Positions 53,549 through 63,992 of a stretch of DNA of 64,000 bases are shown here, in pieces. The position numbers and the translations under genes are program-made. This DNA comes from Globisporangium splendens (Eukaryota; Oomycota; Peronosporomycetes; Pythiales; Pythiaceae). The stretch lies in NCBI GenBank assembly GCA_006386115.1, contig VFIW01000008.1, positions 1-64,000 of the forward strand. The letters are read 5' to 3'. Under the pieces are notes generated by a model. That model worked only from the letters and a program-made list of their open reading frames with translations. It did no database searches and was not told where the DNA came from. Every line of letters begins with the position of its first letter. Position 1 is the first letter of the stretch.

Positions 53549-55735
53549 ATGGCGAGCGACGACGCGTTTGGCGGCGACTTTACCTTTGGGTCGTCGTCTT
53601 CCTCGTCTCTGGACGGACTCCCGGCGTTTTTCACGAACGGCAGCGTCGACGACAAGAAGTACGAGTCGCTTCTCGCGGATTTGCGCGCGCACGACTTGTT
53701 AGGACCGCTTGACGGCGACTCGAGTGATGCGTTTGGCGCGAGCAGCTCCAGCGGCAGCGGCAGCTCGTCGCTGTTCTTCAACGACGCGTTCTCGGCCGTG
53801 TTCATGGGCACGTTCAGCGAGTCCAAGAGCCTCTTTAGTGACAACACGACCACTGCAACCAGCGGCAGCAACGCGTCCAAGCCACCACCAGGGTTCGCGC
53901 GTGCGCCACCAGGCTTGGTGGCGCCTTCGGAAACCGATTTGAAATGGGCGCGTGGCCAGCAGGAGTTTTCGCGCATCGAGGAAAAGTTCCACAGCGGTAC
54001 GACGACCACCGCGAGTGCGAATTTCCTCGCGTCGCCAGCACGCGGAGACGACGCCGAGTTGACGTTTGACGAAAGTCAGTTTCTCAATCTCCGCTCACTG
54101 GGGTTGGACGACGATGACGCCATGGGCAGTCCAGTGAACAAGACGAAAGCGGCTCAGCCGAGTCCACCGGGTTTGTCGCCAAAGAAGGCGCCGCAAACGC
54201 CTCAGCAGCTGCCGCCACTCCCATCGGCGCTCCCTGTTCCGCCTGCACCACCTGCAGGCTTCCAGCCGAACGCGCCAACTCCATCTGGAGCGACGCCACC
54301 GTCACCACTGCCTGGCGCGTGGAACAACAATGTACACCACCCGCAGCAGCAGATGCAGCCACCACGACCGATGGGCATGCCGCCACACATGCATGGTGCA
54401 CCACCATCGCACATGCACCCACCACCTCCTCCGCCATTCATGCACCATGGACCGCCACATGGCATGCCGTACCCGCCACCACCACCACACTTTGCAGGCG
54501 GGCATCCTCAGTTCCCTCCCCGAGGTGCGCCTATGCCTCCTCCTCGTCCGAACTTCAAGATGATGACGCCGCGCGATATCAACTTCGTCGTGCAGCAGCA
54601 AATGAAGCAGATCCGAAGCAGCGATCCGTTCAGCGACGACTACTACTTCCACAACTATGTGCAGAAGCGAACGCGCGCCGTCGCGAACAGCGGCATGGGT
54701 CCTCGTCCACCAGCGTTGCCATTGCCGTCGTGGAAGTTGCAGCACGTCAAGTCGGTTGATCCGCGCGACGCGCAGCGTGAAGCGAGTTCGCGAAACTGGG
54801 AGACATCGTTTCAGGTGCTCGGACGCAATAGCAAAGGAAGTCTGTACCGACCAAAGCAGATGCTGGCGCTCGCGTCGTCCAACGCGGACGCACAGGACAA
54901 GAAGGATGGCGATTCTCCAACGGCGTCTGCTGCTGGCGACAGTGAAAACGGACATGCAAAGTCGGCAGATGAAGCAGCACCAAAGGTGCTGAAAATGGAC
55001 TCGGAAGCAGGTCAAAACTCGGTTTTCTCCAACGAAACGTGGCAAAAGCGACTGGAGATCGACCGCGGGATGCAGTGTCTGCTGTCGCTGCAGGATGCGC
55101 GCCACATCTTGGACGCGCGTGGTATCAACGTGCAACAGTTCCACTCGATGGACGAAAAGGACATCGACCCCTCGCTCGCGGAGTTACGCACGCGAACGAC
55201 CGCGCTGTTGCTAGAACTCGCGTCTCTGCTTGGCGTGTCGGTCTCGGATGACGAGAGCCGCACTCCGTCGTGCAATTTGGAACAGCTCTACAAGATGCTG
55301 TACGTCGCCAAGGGCAAGAAGCTCGTGAGCCGCGCGCTGCCATTGCTGCACCCGTCTGCGCGTTTCGTGCTGCTGCCACACTTGGTCGAGTACCTGCTCT
55401 CCGCGCGCAACGTCGGTCGCTTCGCTGGCGCTGAGGCGCAGGATGAAGGTGACGAGCGTCTCTGCCAGACACTGGTTCTCATTCTCATGTACCACCCGCT
55501 CGCGCCACCAGCGGAGCTGTTCGCGGAATCGCTGCAACGCGCCCTCGAAGGCCACGACATGCAGTCGCTTGCCCTGTTGCTGCACAATCGCGCGCGCGCC
55601 GAAGCGCTGCAGGCGCTCTTGCAGCGCGGCGGCACTGCCGTGCAGCAGGTCGAGAGTGAGCCGACGAAGAACCAGTGGAACCACTACCAGGCCATGTTCG
55701 TGTCGCTCGCCACGGCCATCAAGCAGACGGCGTAG
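53549..55735 (+). CDS. PAT1: PAT1-like mRNA decapping activator
   Basis: This is a 728-residue single-exon protein. The start MASDDAFGGDFTFG leads into a Ser/Asp/Gly region with PPPGFARAPPGL. A long Pro/His/Met-rich stretch follows (about 240-360). Then comes the PAT1 core: MTPRDINFVVQQQMKQI with DPFSDDYYFHNYV, LPLPSWKLQHVKSVDPR, RNWETSFQVLGR and SLYRPKQML. The C-terminal alpha-helical domain includes IDRGMQCLLSLQDARHIL, YVAKGKKLVSRALPLL and RFVLLPHLVEYLL. PAT1 bridges the LSm1-7 ring, DDX6-type helicase and decapping enzyme in P-bodies. The frame is open from 53477, but an initiator-like site at 53493-53500 makes 53549 the likely start. Confidence 0.88.
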   Translation: MASDDAFGGDFTFGSSSSSSLDGLPAFFTNGSVDDKKYESLLADLRAHDLLGPLDGDSSDAFGASSSSGSGSSSLFFNDAFSAVFMGTFSESKSLFSDNTTTATSGSNASKPPPGFARAPPGLVAPSETDLKWARGQQEFSRIEEKFHSGTTTTASANFLASPARGDDAELTFDESQFLNLRSLGLDDDDAMGSPVNKTKAAQPSPPGLSPKKAPQTPQQLPPLPSALPVPPAPPAGFQPNAPTPSGATPPSPLPGAWNNNVHHPQQQMQPPRPMGMPPHMHGAPPSHMHPPPPPPFMHHGPPHGMPYPPPPPHFAGGHPQFPPRGAPMPPPRPNFKMMTPRDINFVVQQQMKQIRSSDPFSDDYYFHNYVQKRTRAVANSGMGPRPPALPLPSWKLQHVKSVDPRDAQREASSRNWETSFQVLGRNSKGSLYRPKQMLALASSNADAQDKKDGDSPTASAAGDSENGHAKSADEAAPKVLKMDSEAGQNSVFSNETWQKRLEIDRGMQCLLSLQDARHILDARGINVQQFHSMDEKDIDPSLAELRTRTTALLLELASLLGVSVSDDESRTPSCNLEQLYKMLYVAKGKKLVSRALPLLHPSARFVLLPHLVEYLLSARNVGRFAGAEAQDEGDERLCQTLVLILMYHPLAPPAELFAESLQRALEGHDMQSLALLLHNRARAEALQALLQRGGTAVQQVESEPTKNQWNHYQAMFVSLATAIKQTA

Positions 55736-56075
55736 TTCGCGTCCAATTCGCTTTTGCATCCTTTGTTTTTGCATCTCGATTTGCATATTTCAAGTTCTGC
55801 ATATTTGTAGACCCCATCATACCTGCATGTTAAAACAAAGAAAAATTAAAAGATCATGTCAGCCACACACTCATCTGTCAATCGCATTCGCGTCAAGTGG
55901 AGCAAACCCCGCATTAAAACGAGTTCGCAGACGCCAGACGCAGGAAACGATTGAGGGGGTTTGGTTGATAAATGGGTTGAATTGCTTCGTTAAATAAGGT
56001 CCCTTCACTTGAACAAGAGTGGGTATAGCTGCTGTGTGATACGATGGTTTACTTGAGAATACATGATACGGGTCT
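55736..56075. other. intergenic (convergent 3' ends)
   Basis: PAT1 and the Cys/His-motif gene converge here. Only AT-rich spacer is seen. Confidence 0.4.
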
Positions 56076-56765
56076 TTAGACGATGCGCAGTTGGTCGTGC
56101 TGGCTGTATGCGTAGCTGACTTGCACGTCCACGACGGAGATGTCCACGAGCGCACTGAGCTCTTCGAGGTCTTCTTTAAATAGAGGTACAGGATTGCGGA
56201 ATGGTTCAAAGTGCGCGCCGAGCATCTCGACCTCGCGCGGGGAGTGATACGTGTGGGACGACTGCCGCTGCGTCTCGTAGCAGTAGGAAGACGAGAAGTC
56301 GTTCTCGGGCGAGACTACCGGAGGCAGCATGAGGGTCGTGGGTGCTGATGTCGCCATCATATCGCTGTGATCGGGGTACGCAAGACGCAGAAGCTGCTGC
56401 TGTTGTCGGTCCATCTGTCGTCGCAGTCGCTGCTCGTCCTTGAGGAAGCGCTTGCGCTTCTCGAGGCGGCGCTGGTTGCGGTTGGCCTTGGCGCGGTGGA
56501 ACGCGCACATGCTGTGCAGCGCGCCGGTCTTCTTGGTCGTGCGCTGGCGCTGGCAGTGCTTGCTCGGGTACCGGCAGCGCAGGCTCGGGTCCGTGGCGAT
56601 CTCGTGCGGCTGCGGCTCCTCCTCCAGCAGCATCTCCTCGTCATCGTCATCCACAGGAGTGCTGCTGCTGATTTTGCTGATGGTGCTGCTGCTGTTCATG
56701 CGGACGTCGCACTCGAGCGCCAGGATGCTGCTGTCGCTGGCATTAGTCGTCGGCATGGAGACCAT
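56076..56765 (-). CDS. oomycete protein with C-x6-C / H-x2-C-x2-H motif
   Basis: This is a 229-residue single-exon protein. The N-terminus is Ser/Thr-rich, then acidic (VDDDDEEMLLEEE). The core reads RCRYPSKHCQRQRTTKKTG and LHSMCAFHRAKANRNQRRLE. It contains Cys-x6-Cys and His-x2-Cys-x2-His spacing that could bind zinc and is followed by a basic helix (RFLKDEQRLRRQMDRQQQ). I recall many oomycete hypothetical proteins with this RYP--C, G-LHS-C--HR-KAN-NQR pattern. A DNA-binding regulator is plausible, not shown. The C-terminus has a short acidic hydrophobic motif (LFKEDLEELSALVDIS) that could be an activation segment. Confidence 0.72.
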   Translation of the reverse strand: MVSMPTTNASDSSILALECDVRMNSSSTISKISSSTPVDDDDEEMLLEEEPQPHEIATDPSLRCRYPSKHCQRQRTTKKTGALHSMCAFHRAKANRNQRRLEKRKRFLKDEQRLRRQMDRQQQQLLRLAYPDHSDMMATSAPTTLMLPPVVSPENDFSSSYCYETQRQSSHTYHSPREVEMLGAHFEPFRNPVPLFKEDLEELSALVDISVVDVQVSYAYSQHDQLRIV

Positions 56766-56796
56766 GGCTGCTGCTTGTTTGGTGTGCGTTTATTTG

Positions 56797-56804
56797 GGAA
56801 ATGA
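56797..56804 (-). promoter_or_regulatory. initiator (TCATTTCC) of the Cys/His-motif gene
   Basis: On the minus strand this reads TCATTTCCCAAAT, a full YCAYTYY initiator followed by an FPR-like A/T block, 32-39 nt before the ATG at 56765. It confirms that start codon. Confidence 0.82.
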
Positions 56805-58616
56805 GCTGACTGATGAGAGGACTTGGAGTGAAGGGCTACTCTGCTGTGGTGCAACAGCGCACAGCAAAATGGGGCCACACACAAGTACGGTATGATTGTG
56901 TGCGGAGAAAGACAACTGGGGCACACAACACTCCAAGCTGCTTCAAAATTGCCGCGCGCAGAAACGGGGCGCGCTCGCGGCTGCAGGTTACACATCGGCA
57001 GATTGCACCCAGTGCACCGTGCGCAGTGTGCAATCTGCGATGTGCAACTTGCAGCCGCACGCAGCGTACGTACTCTCGAAATGTGTGGATGCTGGCCTCT
57101 GATTGGCTCTCGTCCGATAGGTCACGCCTGCAGTTATAACAAAGACGAGTCACCAGCTGGCGCCTCGACACTCTCTTGACAACGAGAGTGGGACCGCACA
57201 CGCTTCACAAAGCGTGCAGAAACCGGGCGCAAGTGGCCAAGACGCGATGAAGGCGACGACGCTCGACAAGCCATTCTGTCCAAGGGCGTTTGTTGTGACG
57301 CTGGCCATGATCCACGCTGTTAGACTTTGACTGCGGGCATATAAAAGCGTGCACTGTGAGTCCAGCGGCGGCAGGATACATGCATTGCCTTTGGCAGTCA
57401 CATTGCATTTGTATTTCCCTTCCCGAGTCACTCCTGCGGACGGTACACGCCAACGGTGGCAACAGCGCACGGCGAGTGCACAGACCAGCCATCGCAGCTT
57501 GCATGGCTGTTGTCACGCGCGCTGCTTGGACGATCTATGCCTGCGAGCGATATGGTTTCGTTTGCTCACAGTTTCACCATGGGCGGGGTGCTGCTGTCCG
57601 AGTGCAAAGCAAGCTGCGGGTGGCACAACCCAGTCGGAGCGGGACATTTTCTTCATCGCGGTCGGCAATTAAGAAACCCTTCAAAAAGACTTTGCAAGAT
57701 TGTATAACTGTATAATCAAGCGCACCCAATGGAGCATTTTGCCGTATGTGTATTAGGAACAATGCCTCTGTAAACTAATATTGCCTAATGGAATGTTCGT
57801 AAAAGTTGGCTCGTTATTTGGCTCGTTGTGGTTGTCAAGAGCAAAAGGTGAAGATCCTGCACCCCCAAATATGTCTTTCTTCTGGGTGAACATGCGCGAG
57901 GATTCTACAGCACATCCACGTCACCACACTTCGCTGTCCGCAGTGACGAAATGCACCACGGGCAACTCTCGCACTGGCTCCCGTTCCCTCTACAGTACAA
58001 ATGCGCGAATGACTCTACGACGCTCCATGCAACGCCGTTCAATAAAGTGTCTTGACAGCACGATCACGACGGAACGAATCCATCTGGACGGAAGCAGAAT
58101 TGGCGCGCAGCTCATCCTTCTTGTTGCGTGCCGTGCTGATTGGCGCACTGCGTGGGTTCAAAGCTCTCTCTGTGCTCTGCTACGAAGGACTTCACTTCAA
58201 GACGCAAGGATCCCCCAGACACTATTAATTCGGCGACATCCTGCGGATCTTCGTACTGCAGAATGCAAGCCAGTGCGAGAGTCATTTCGTCATTGCCGAC
58301 TGGGTCAAACGAGGTGGGGCAAATCTACCGTGCTGGGTCAAACAGAATGGGTCAATCCCACACACACACACACACACTCGCTTGAGCTGGGTCAAACAAT
58401 GGGACATCAAAAAGTTTGACCCGTATCAAAATATAAAAATTCAGAGGTCAACTTCAACTTCGAAGGCTTCAGAATCCGGATACCGATCCGAACTCATTCA
58501 CTGCTGTGGATGGATGGAAGGCATGCAATAAATAGGATGGCGCTGTATGATTCGGGCGCTGAACAAGCGCTCCACGCGCATATTTATAGGCACTGCAGCA
58601 TGCGTGCGTGTGTCTG
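56805..58616. other. 1.8-kb gene-free stretch
   Basis: It contains a CCAAT box (GATTGGCT at 57101-57108), a TATAAAA-like string near 57340, the GGGTCAAAC cluster and a (CA)n run at 58359-58377. Open frames here overlap in several phases on both strands and carry no domain. Confidence 0.45.
58302..58422. repeat. cluster of GGGTCAAAC motifs
   Basis: GGGTCAAAC occurs at 58302-58310, 58335-58343 and 58389-58397, with a variant GGGTCAAT at 58349-58356 and the inverted form GTTTGACCC at 58414-58422. The group lies 195-315 bp upstream of the eight-TM gene and could be a regulator-binding array or a decayed minisatellite. Confidence 0.6.
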
Positions 58617-60022
58617 ATGCACAGAGCGCAGAACGTGAGACGTGTGCACATCACCTTTGATAGTGCACCGCAAGACTCGCAAATGCGCAAACTACTCGAC
58701 GAGAAATGCCGTATGCACCTGCGGTGGACGGTCGCTGTCCTGATCAATGCAGTTTACTTTTGTGCGCTCGCTGGTGCAGTTACACTTGAAACAACAGCAG
58801 CAGCACCCTCGAATGACACGGAGCTTGGTCGAGAGGCAAGCTCCTGCATTCGATTTCTGCGCGAATATCTATGGGTCTCCTGTGGACTAGCGCTGCTTGT
58901 GGCGCTCGGCATGTGGAAGCAAGCGCGAGTTGTTCAACTGCTGGCGCAGCGCTTTCCAAATCAAACATCGCTGGGGGATCCCTCCCAGGTCACCAATGTG
59001 CGTCTCTTGCTCTGCGGTCTTGGTTTTATACTGAGTTGTGCATGCGGCGTGATTGGGATCGCGCTGAGCACCGGTCATCCCGCGCCGTGCACCAACGGAG
59101 TCGACATCGCGCATTGGCAGCAGCTGCGATTCGCGCTGACGACCGTGATCGCGAGTGCTTGGGTGCTTGTGGCGCTTGTGCTACTGGCAGTGGGCGTTGG
59201 CATCTCCGTTCAGTCTATTACCCCTGGTCAGGAGGTGCGCTTGCCTGTGTGCGCTTCAATGTGAAACCGTTTGCGTGCCTCGCTCATTTCTTCGCGTGTT
59301 TTGCCTGTTGACAGTCCTCCCCCGCGCTTGTGTGTCTGCGCTGCTCGTGCTGCTCACTTGCTCTCAAGCGACTCGTGCTCTTCGTGCCAGTGGTGGCGCT
59401 GGGAATCGGCAACTTTTCGTCATGGCATACAAGCCACACGTTTACTGCGCAACAACCCGATTGCACTTCTTCCTTTCCACCGACGTTTTTCGGCGGTGCG
59501 ACTGTGCTCTTTTTCGTGATGGCACTCGCGCAGTTGCTGAGCTATGCCATCACTCCAGCGTCTCCATCACACGGACGCAATCCGGCGACTATTGCGCCTC
59601 CAGTAGACGGCAATCTCCCTTCCGCGTTGCCGCCTCGTGCTAGCGTGACACGGCGCCACAAGAGGCATGTGCTGCTGGGACTTCTCGCGCTCAGCGTCTC
59701 ACCCATTGCACGGGCGACCATGGGATGGATCTGGATCGTTCGCAATGATGCAGTGTCGTTGCAAGCATGCAATGAGCCGCAGAGTATGCGCGGCGCCATG
59801 AATATGTCCATCGTTCTGCTGTTCCTCATCGGCTGGGTGGTGTTCACGCTCACGGTTTGCTGTCGCCTGGAGGATATCGTCCTCGCGCCGACCGGTCTTC
59901 CAACGATCGATCCAGAGATCCTGTCACCTAGACTAACGCGAAACAGCGCGATGCAGCAGCCTACTGCATTGCCCTGCAAGCAGCAGCTACGCGGAGCTTC
60001 GTTCACAGCGGGCGTAGTTTAG
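58617..60022 (+). CDS. eight-TM membrane protein with internal 4+4 layout
   Basis: Exons 58617-59234 and 59315-60022 give 441 residues. The intron is 80 bp, GTGCGC...TTGACAG. Hydrophobic segments in exon 1: WTVAVLINAVYFCALAGAV, YLWVSCGLALLVALGMW, LLLCGLGFILSCACGVIG and VIASAWVLVALVLLAVGVGI. In exon 2: LVLFVPVVALGIGN, GATVLFFVMALAQLL, VLLGLLALSVSPIAR and IVLLFLIGWVVFTLTVCC. Each exon thus encodes a four-span unit with a Cys-containing loop before its last span, and the intron falls between the halves. No channel or transporter signature is recognised. The start may instead be the Met at 58683. Confidence 0.68.
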
Positions 60023-60465
60023 CCGCCAAATCAAACTTCTGATGGCATCCTGTGCTGAATTTGTCAAATGAACATCAAAATATTGGTCGCTTGTATAGAG
60101 CTCGTGGATCTCCACATTAGACTCTGCATCACAGGCAGCCAAGTACGCATATCCCAACCGCAGAAGCTCACATTTCGTTCTTCATGCTCGTTCATGACAG
60201 TGTCTTTCCAGGCACCTTTGCGAACTTGAAAAATGCTGCCTTGCTTATTAGAGATCGGGTGTTTAAACGTTCTCGATCTGGTTAAGTCACTGACTTCTCC
60301 TTTTTATGCCGTCAACGTGCGTTGATGTGCAGCAGTGCTCCTATTGTTAGGATAGCGTCATTCGGCATACACACAGTTCGTCTGCAAGGACTCACTTCGC
60401 ATTTCGCTTCAAAGGTCTTTTGTCGTTCCCTTCACGTCGTACCTGCACAGTTGGGAAGAGAACCA
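60023..60465. other. spacer upstream of LRR copy E
   Basis: No element recognised. It may contain decayed 5' sequence of copy E. Confidence 0.4.
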
Positions 60466-62732
60466 ATGCCCACGACGTTTGTCATTGCCAAGAAAGTCGA
60501 CGAGCCTGCTGACGATCTCGATGACGGCAGCATCGAGGTGCGCTTGGGATAAGGCTCGTTCTGTCTGGTGTAGTTTCTCTCCATGTCCATTCCCTTCCTG
60601 TGCACCCTCTTTCTCGGCACACTCTGCTGACTCGACTGGTTCATGACGCATCCCTACATGGCTTATTACTCTCAATTGCTGGAGCCAACGACGAGTACAC
60701 GCTTCAAACCGATCGGGATTGCATTTGGATTGATCGGTGTGGCTCACATCTATCGCTTCGTGGAGACACTGTATTACTCGTTGCTGTTGCAGCGCTTCGT
60801 GCTGGGCACAGGTCGTGCAAGGAGATTGATCTCGTCCAGCCCTTCCAGCTGCAACGCTATTAAGAAGAAACCAGTGCTTCCAAAGACTATGGCCGCTTCT
60901 ATTCGCGAACTGGCCGAGACTGCAGTGGTCGTTGAAGCGCAGATGAGCACAAAGACCGGGTGGTGCAAGCTGTTTGCGCGTCGTGGCTTCTTATGTGTCG
61001 AAAGCGATTTCTTTCACGCCCGCTTCCTCGTCCGTGAGATTATCGAATACGTCTCACAGACCGTCCAAGTTTACTGATCGAGTACCTTCATTGCCAAGCT
61101 GTGGATCAACAACCTGTATGTCTTCTTGATGGTTGTAAATTGCTGGTCCACACCGTTCCTTCAACGTATGTTCGAGCGCAAGATACTGAAGCTGGGGAGC
61201 ACGTATTTGAGATGGATAACAGCTGGAATGGAGCTTGCCCAGATCGCAACTCAAGTGTACCAAGCGCATCACTCCAGCCACTTGATCGGCCGTGTCTAGA
61301 TCAATCATTGCTATGTCGCGATCGTTGTCATCTACTGCTGGACCACGCCGTTGATGCACCACTTGCTGCAACGCTACTCAAATACCGAAGGGATAGCGTG
61401 CATGACAATTGACATTACGCTGAATATCTGCTACAGTATTCTTCTCCCATTGGTGATCTTCATCCCGTACATGCAGCAATACGAGCCAGAGCAGTATTCG
61501 TTCGACCTGTCGCTGATATATGGCGACATGTCGTTTGGGAACCTGATTTTGGAGAACCAGTCGATCTTTGCGCTTCCGTTGCTCGAGTGCGGGAGTAAGC
61601 TTGTTCCACACATCAGCATCTACCTGAGCTTGAGAGGGATATGCTCTCTCCTTGAAGAGACAAGCGAGCGGGACAAATCAAGAGAGCTTTTAAGGGTTCG
61701 TTCGCTGCAGAAGAAGAGCTCGAGCAAACTCGGCGCAGAGTCAAGTGCTGCAACCTTCAATTGACTGCTTATAAATGTGTGCAGTACTTTTTCGTTTTCG
61801 TTGGGACCGTGATTCTCGTCGCCCACATAGTCGCTGTGCAACCCAGGAGTGGAGCGGCATCGTCAGGGTGTAAGGATGCAAGATACCCATGGTTTACCTC
61901 CAAGTTCTCGTGCGCTATATACGAGTTTAACTGCTACAGACAAGAGTCAGTCACTCCAGAGGAAACCACGTTAGAGTTTCTCAACGAAGGTACGCTGACT
62001 GTGCTGCTTCCCACGCATTGTCCAGCGCTAGTCGTCCCCAAGTCGATTCAGAACTTCCCCAATCTTCTTGGGATGGAAATCTACAACTCGACGATCGTGG
62101 AGTGGTCGAAGGAAGCTGCGCTCTCCCCATCCATCCATCAGAAAATGGTGTTTTTCGTATTCTCGCGCGTCAACATGACAGGTCTCCCGGACGGCATTCT
62201 CCAGCCACTACCAGAGAAGTTGCAAGATATGGAGATTTCAATCACGAATCTAACCTCATTGCCTGACACTTTGCACAAAACGTGGTATGCAATGAGTGTG
62301 CTGCACCTGGAGTACTCGCAAATTCAAATGTTTCCAGAAACATTGTACAAAATGGTTGGACTGTCCGATTTCTCGATGATTGGAAATCAGCTGGAGTACG
62401 TTCCAGATTTGTTAAGCCTCAAGGCTGAGCTGTTTTTCCTCGCTTTGTCGCACAACCCGCTCACATCACTCCCAAAAGCTGCTGAAAGTGGTGCTGGTCT
62501 GGCGTGCGAGCATTTTTCTCTCGAGGGCACTAATCTTGAAGAGATACCAGGATGGATGGACACCAGTATTGGAGAACTGGTGTATTTATCTGGAAGCCCT
62601 GTGTGCGCTCCAAGATCCGGTGGCAAAGCTGCGGTTACAGCTCGAAGCGGAAAATTTGTCTGCGATCAAGTCGACGACCGAGGGGATGGCAGATACCCGC
62701 TGACGATGATGGAGCCACTCCGGCAGCCTTAG
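60466..62732 (+). pseudogene. LRR membrane-protein family, copy E (inverted, multiple lesions)
   Basis: This is the fifth family member, on the plus strand and 8 kb from the others. A short acidic start (KKVDEPADDLDDGSIEVRLG) is followed by in-frame stops TAA 60550, TAG 60571 and TGA 60628. An intact stretch then contains YMAYYSQLLEPT and LFARRGFLCVESDFFHARFL. TGA at 61075 and TAG at 61297 (the latter replacing Trp of the GRVWIN motif of copy B) follow in the same frame, and then the membrane segments (ICYSILLPLVIFIPYM). A frame change near 61700-61762 leads into a long intact ectodomain frame ending 62732, with SGCKDARYPWFTSKFSCAIYE and LRRs. The downstream 324-codon part could still be translated alone. 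Confidence 0.8.
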
Positions 62733-63423
62733 GTCCGCCGTGATGTGTGCGGATTCAGAAGAAAGAAAGTGGGAGTAGCCAGCGCATCTCTAAGCAGTGT
62801 CTCACAACAAGAAACATCTGAGCCAAGCCAAAGTTAGCAGGTTTTAGAGTGCGCGATGATCACGCGTCGATGTGCACTCGGTCCAGAAATGCTAAGCTTC
62901 TTTAGTGCTAATCTCAGCCTCGTATCCTGCCTGAAATAAGGTGCTGCTTTCCCAAAGTCTGCAAACAACGCATGTATATAAAGCACTTCGGGGCTGGGTA
63001 GATCATATCCACTTTGAATGGCGCATTTTGGGACAAACATGCTGGAGAAGCAACTGAGGAGGTCGCGAAAGGATGGACTACGAAAATAACTTATATCGAC
63101 AAGCGAGGCGAGGCACCGAAAATGAGGAACGCCTGGGTAAGACGGTGAGGTGCGTTTGCAATTATTTATACGGCAACGGCACATGGTACACTCCGGTTTC
63201 GCCATTGCCAGCATTAACTGATCCCCACCCGCATCTGCATGAGTGGCATCTGGTGCCAACGAGCAACTGCAACCTCGGTGCACGCGCCGACAGTCCCGTT
63301 GGCATTGCGGTGCGCACGTGGGAGCCGCCGAATTGAAAGGCAGCATTAGCTATCGCACTCCCACTCATTCATTCCAGAAATCGAACAGACCCCAACACAG
63401 CACACGTCGTGACCAAGCTTCGC
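62733..63423. other. intergenic, doubtful frames
   Basis: A 170-codon minus-strand frame with an ATG (63346 to 62834) is Cys- and Ser-rich but has no recognised domain. A plus-strand frame at 63073 overlaps it. Neither is called. Confidence 0.35.
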
Positions 63424-63720
63424 ATGCTGGCACGCAAGTTAACAGTCGCTCTGCTGCTTCTCGCGCTGCTTCAGATCGCTCTTGTAGGCGCGCAAGCGAT
63501 CGGGGTCCGAACAGGAAACCTGCGGCGCTTGACGCAGACTTCTGAAGTGGCGAATGCTGCGCGGCAACAACAAGACCAGACCAAGCGACATGCTGAGCTC
63601 GAACACCAGCGAGCGCTCGCGGACGGTGACCGCCTGCGGAACGAGATCGCGCGCAAGCTTCGCGAGACGCAGCTGCAGAGCGAGTGGCGCCTGCGCGGCA
63701 TGACCAATCTGCGATGGTGA
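63424..63720 (+). CDS. small secreted helical protein candidate
   Basis: This is a 98-residue protein from the ATG at 63424. Residues 1-25 are a clear signal peptide (MLARKLTVALLLLALLQIAL, cleavage near AQA). The rest is a charged helix rich in Gln, Arg and Glu (RQQQDQTKRHAELEHQRALA, RLRNEIARKLRETQLQSEW) and may form a coiled coil. RKLR at 77-80 matches the RxLR string, but it lies late, inside the helix and without a following acidic EER block, so an effector call is not justified. A GTGAGC donor-like site overlaps the last codons, and splicing could extend the protein beyond 63720. A mitochondrial or ER membrane-anchored coiled-coil protein is an alternative. Confidence 0.45.
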   Translation: MLARKLTVALLLLALLQIALVGAQAIGVRTGNLRRLTQTSEVANAARQQQDQTKRHAELEHQRALADGDRLRNEIARKLRETQLQSEWRLRGMTNLRW

Positions 63721-63992
63721 GCGGCCGTTTATCAACCAGAAGAAGCTAAGCGCACAAAGAATCGATGCTGATCCACCTGTCCACAGCACTGTTGTGTCAT
63801 AATTGCCAGCTAATTTCAATATAACGACCGCACCCTTTCAAGATCCATTTCGGCTTGTCGTTTTCTCCAAGATAGTGTGCGCCACGTAAAACTAGGAACT
63901 CAGAACTGAACAGGCACTCGGTCATTTGCACCCACAGCAGCAAAACGATCACCTGGAAAAGAGCTCCTCACCAAGAGAGAACACGCGCCGCG

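Noticed and set aside
62834..63346. 170-codon minus-strand frame
   Set aside because: It has an ATG but no domain, overlaps other frames, and its composition looks like random translation.
63439..63819. 126-codon minus-strand frame with hydrophobic stretches
   Set aside because: It is antisense to the secreted helical candidate. Its Leu-rich character follows from the Gln/Glu/Lys codons on the other strand.
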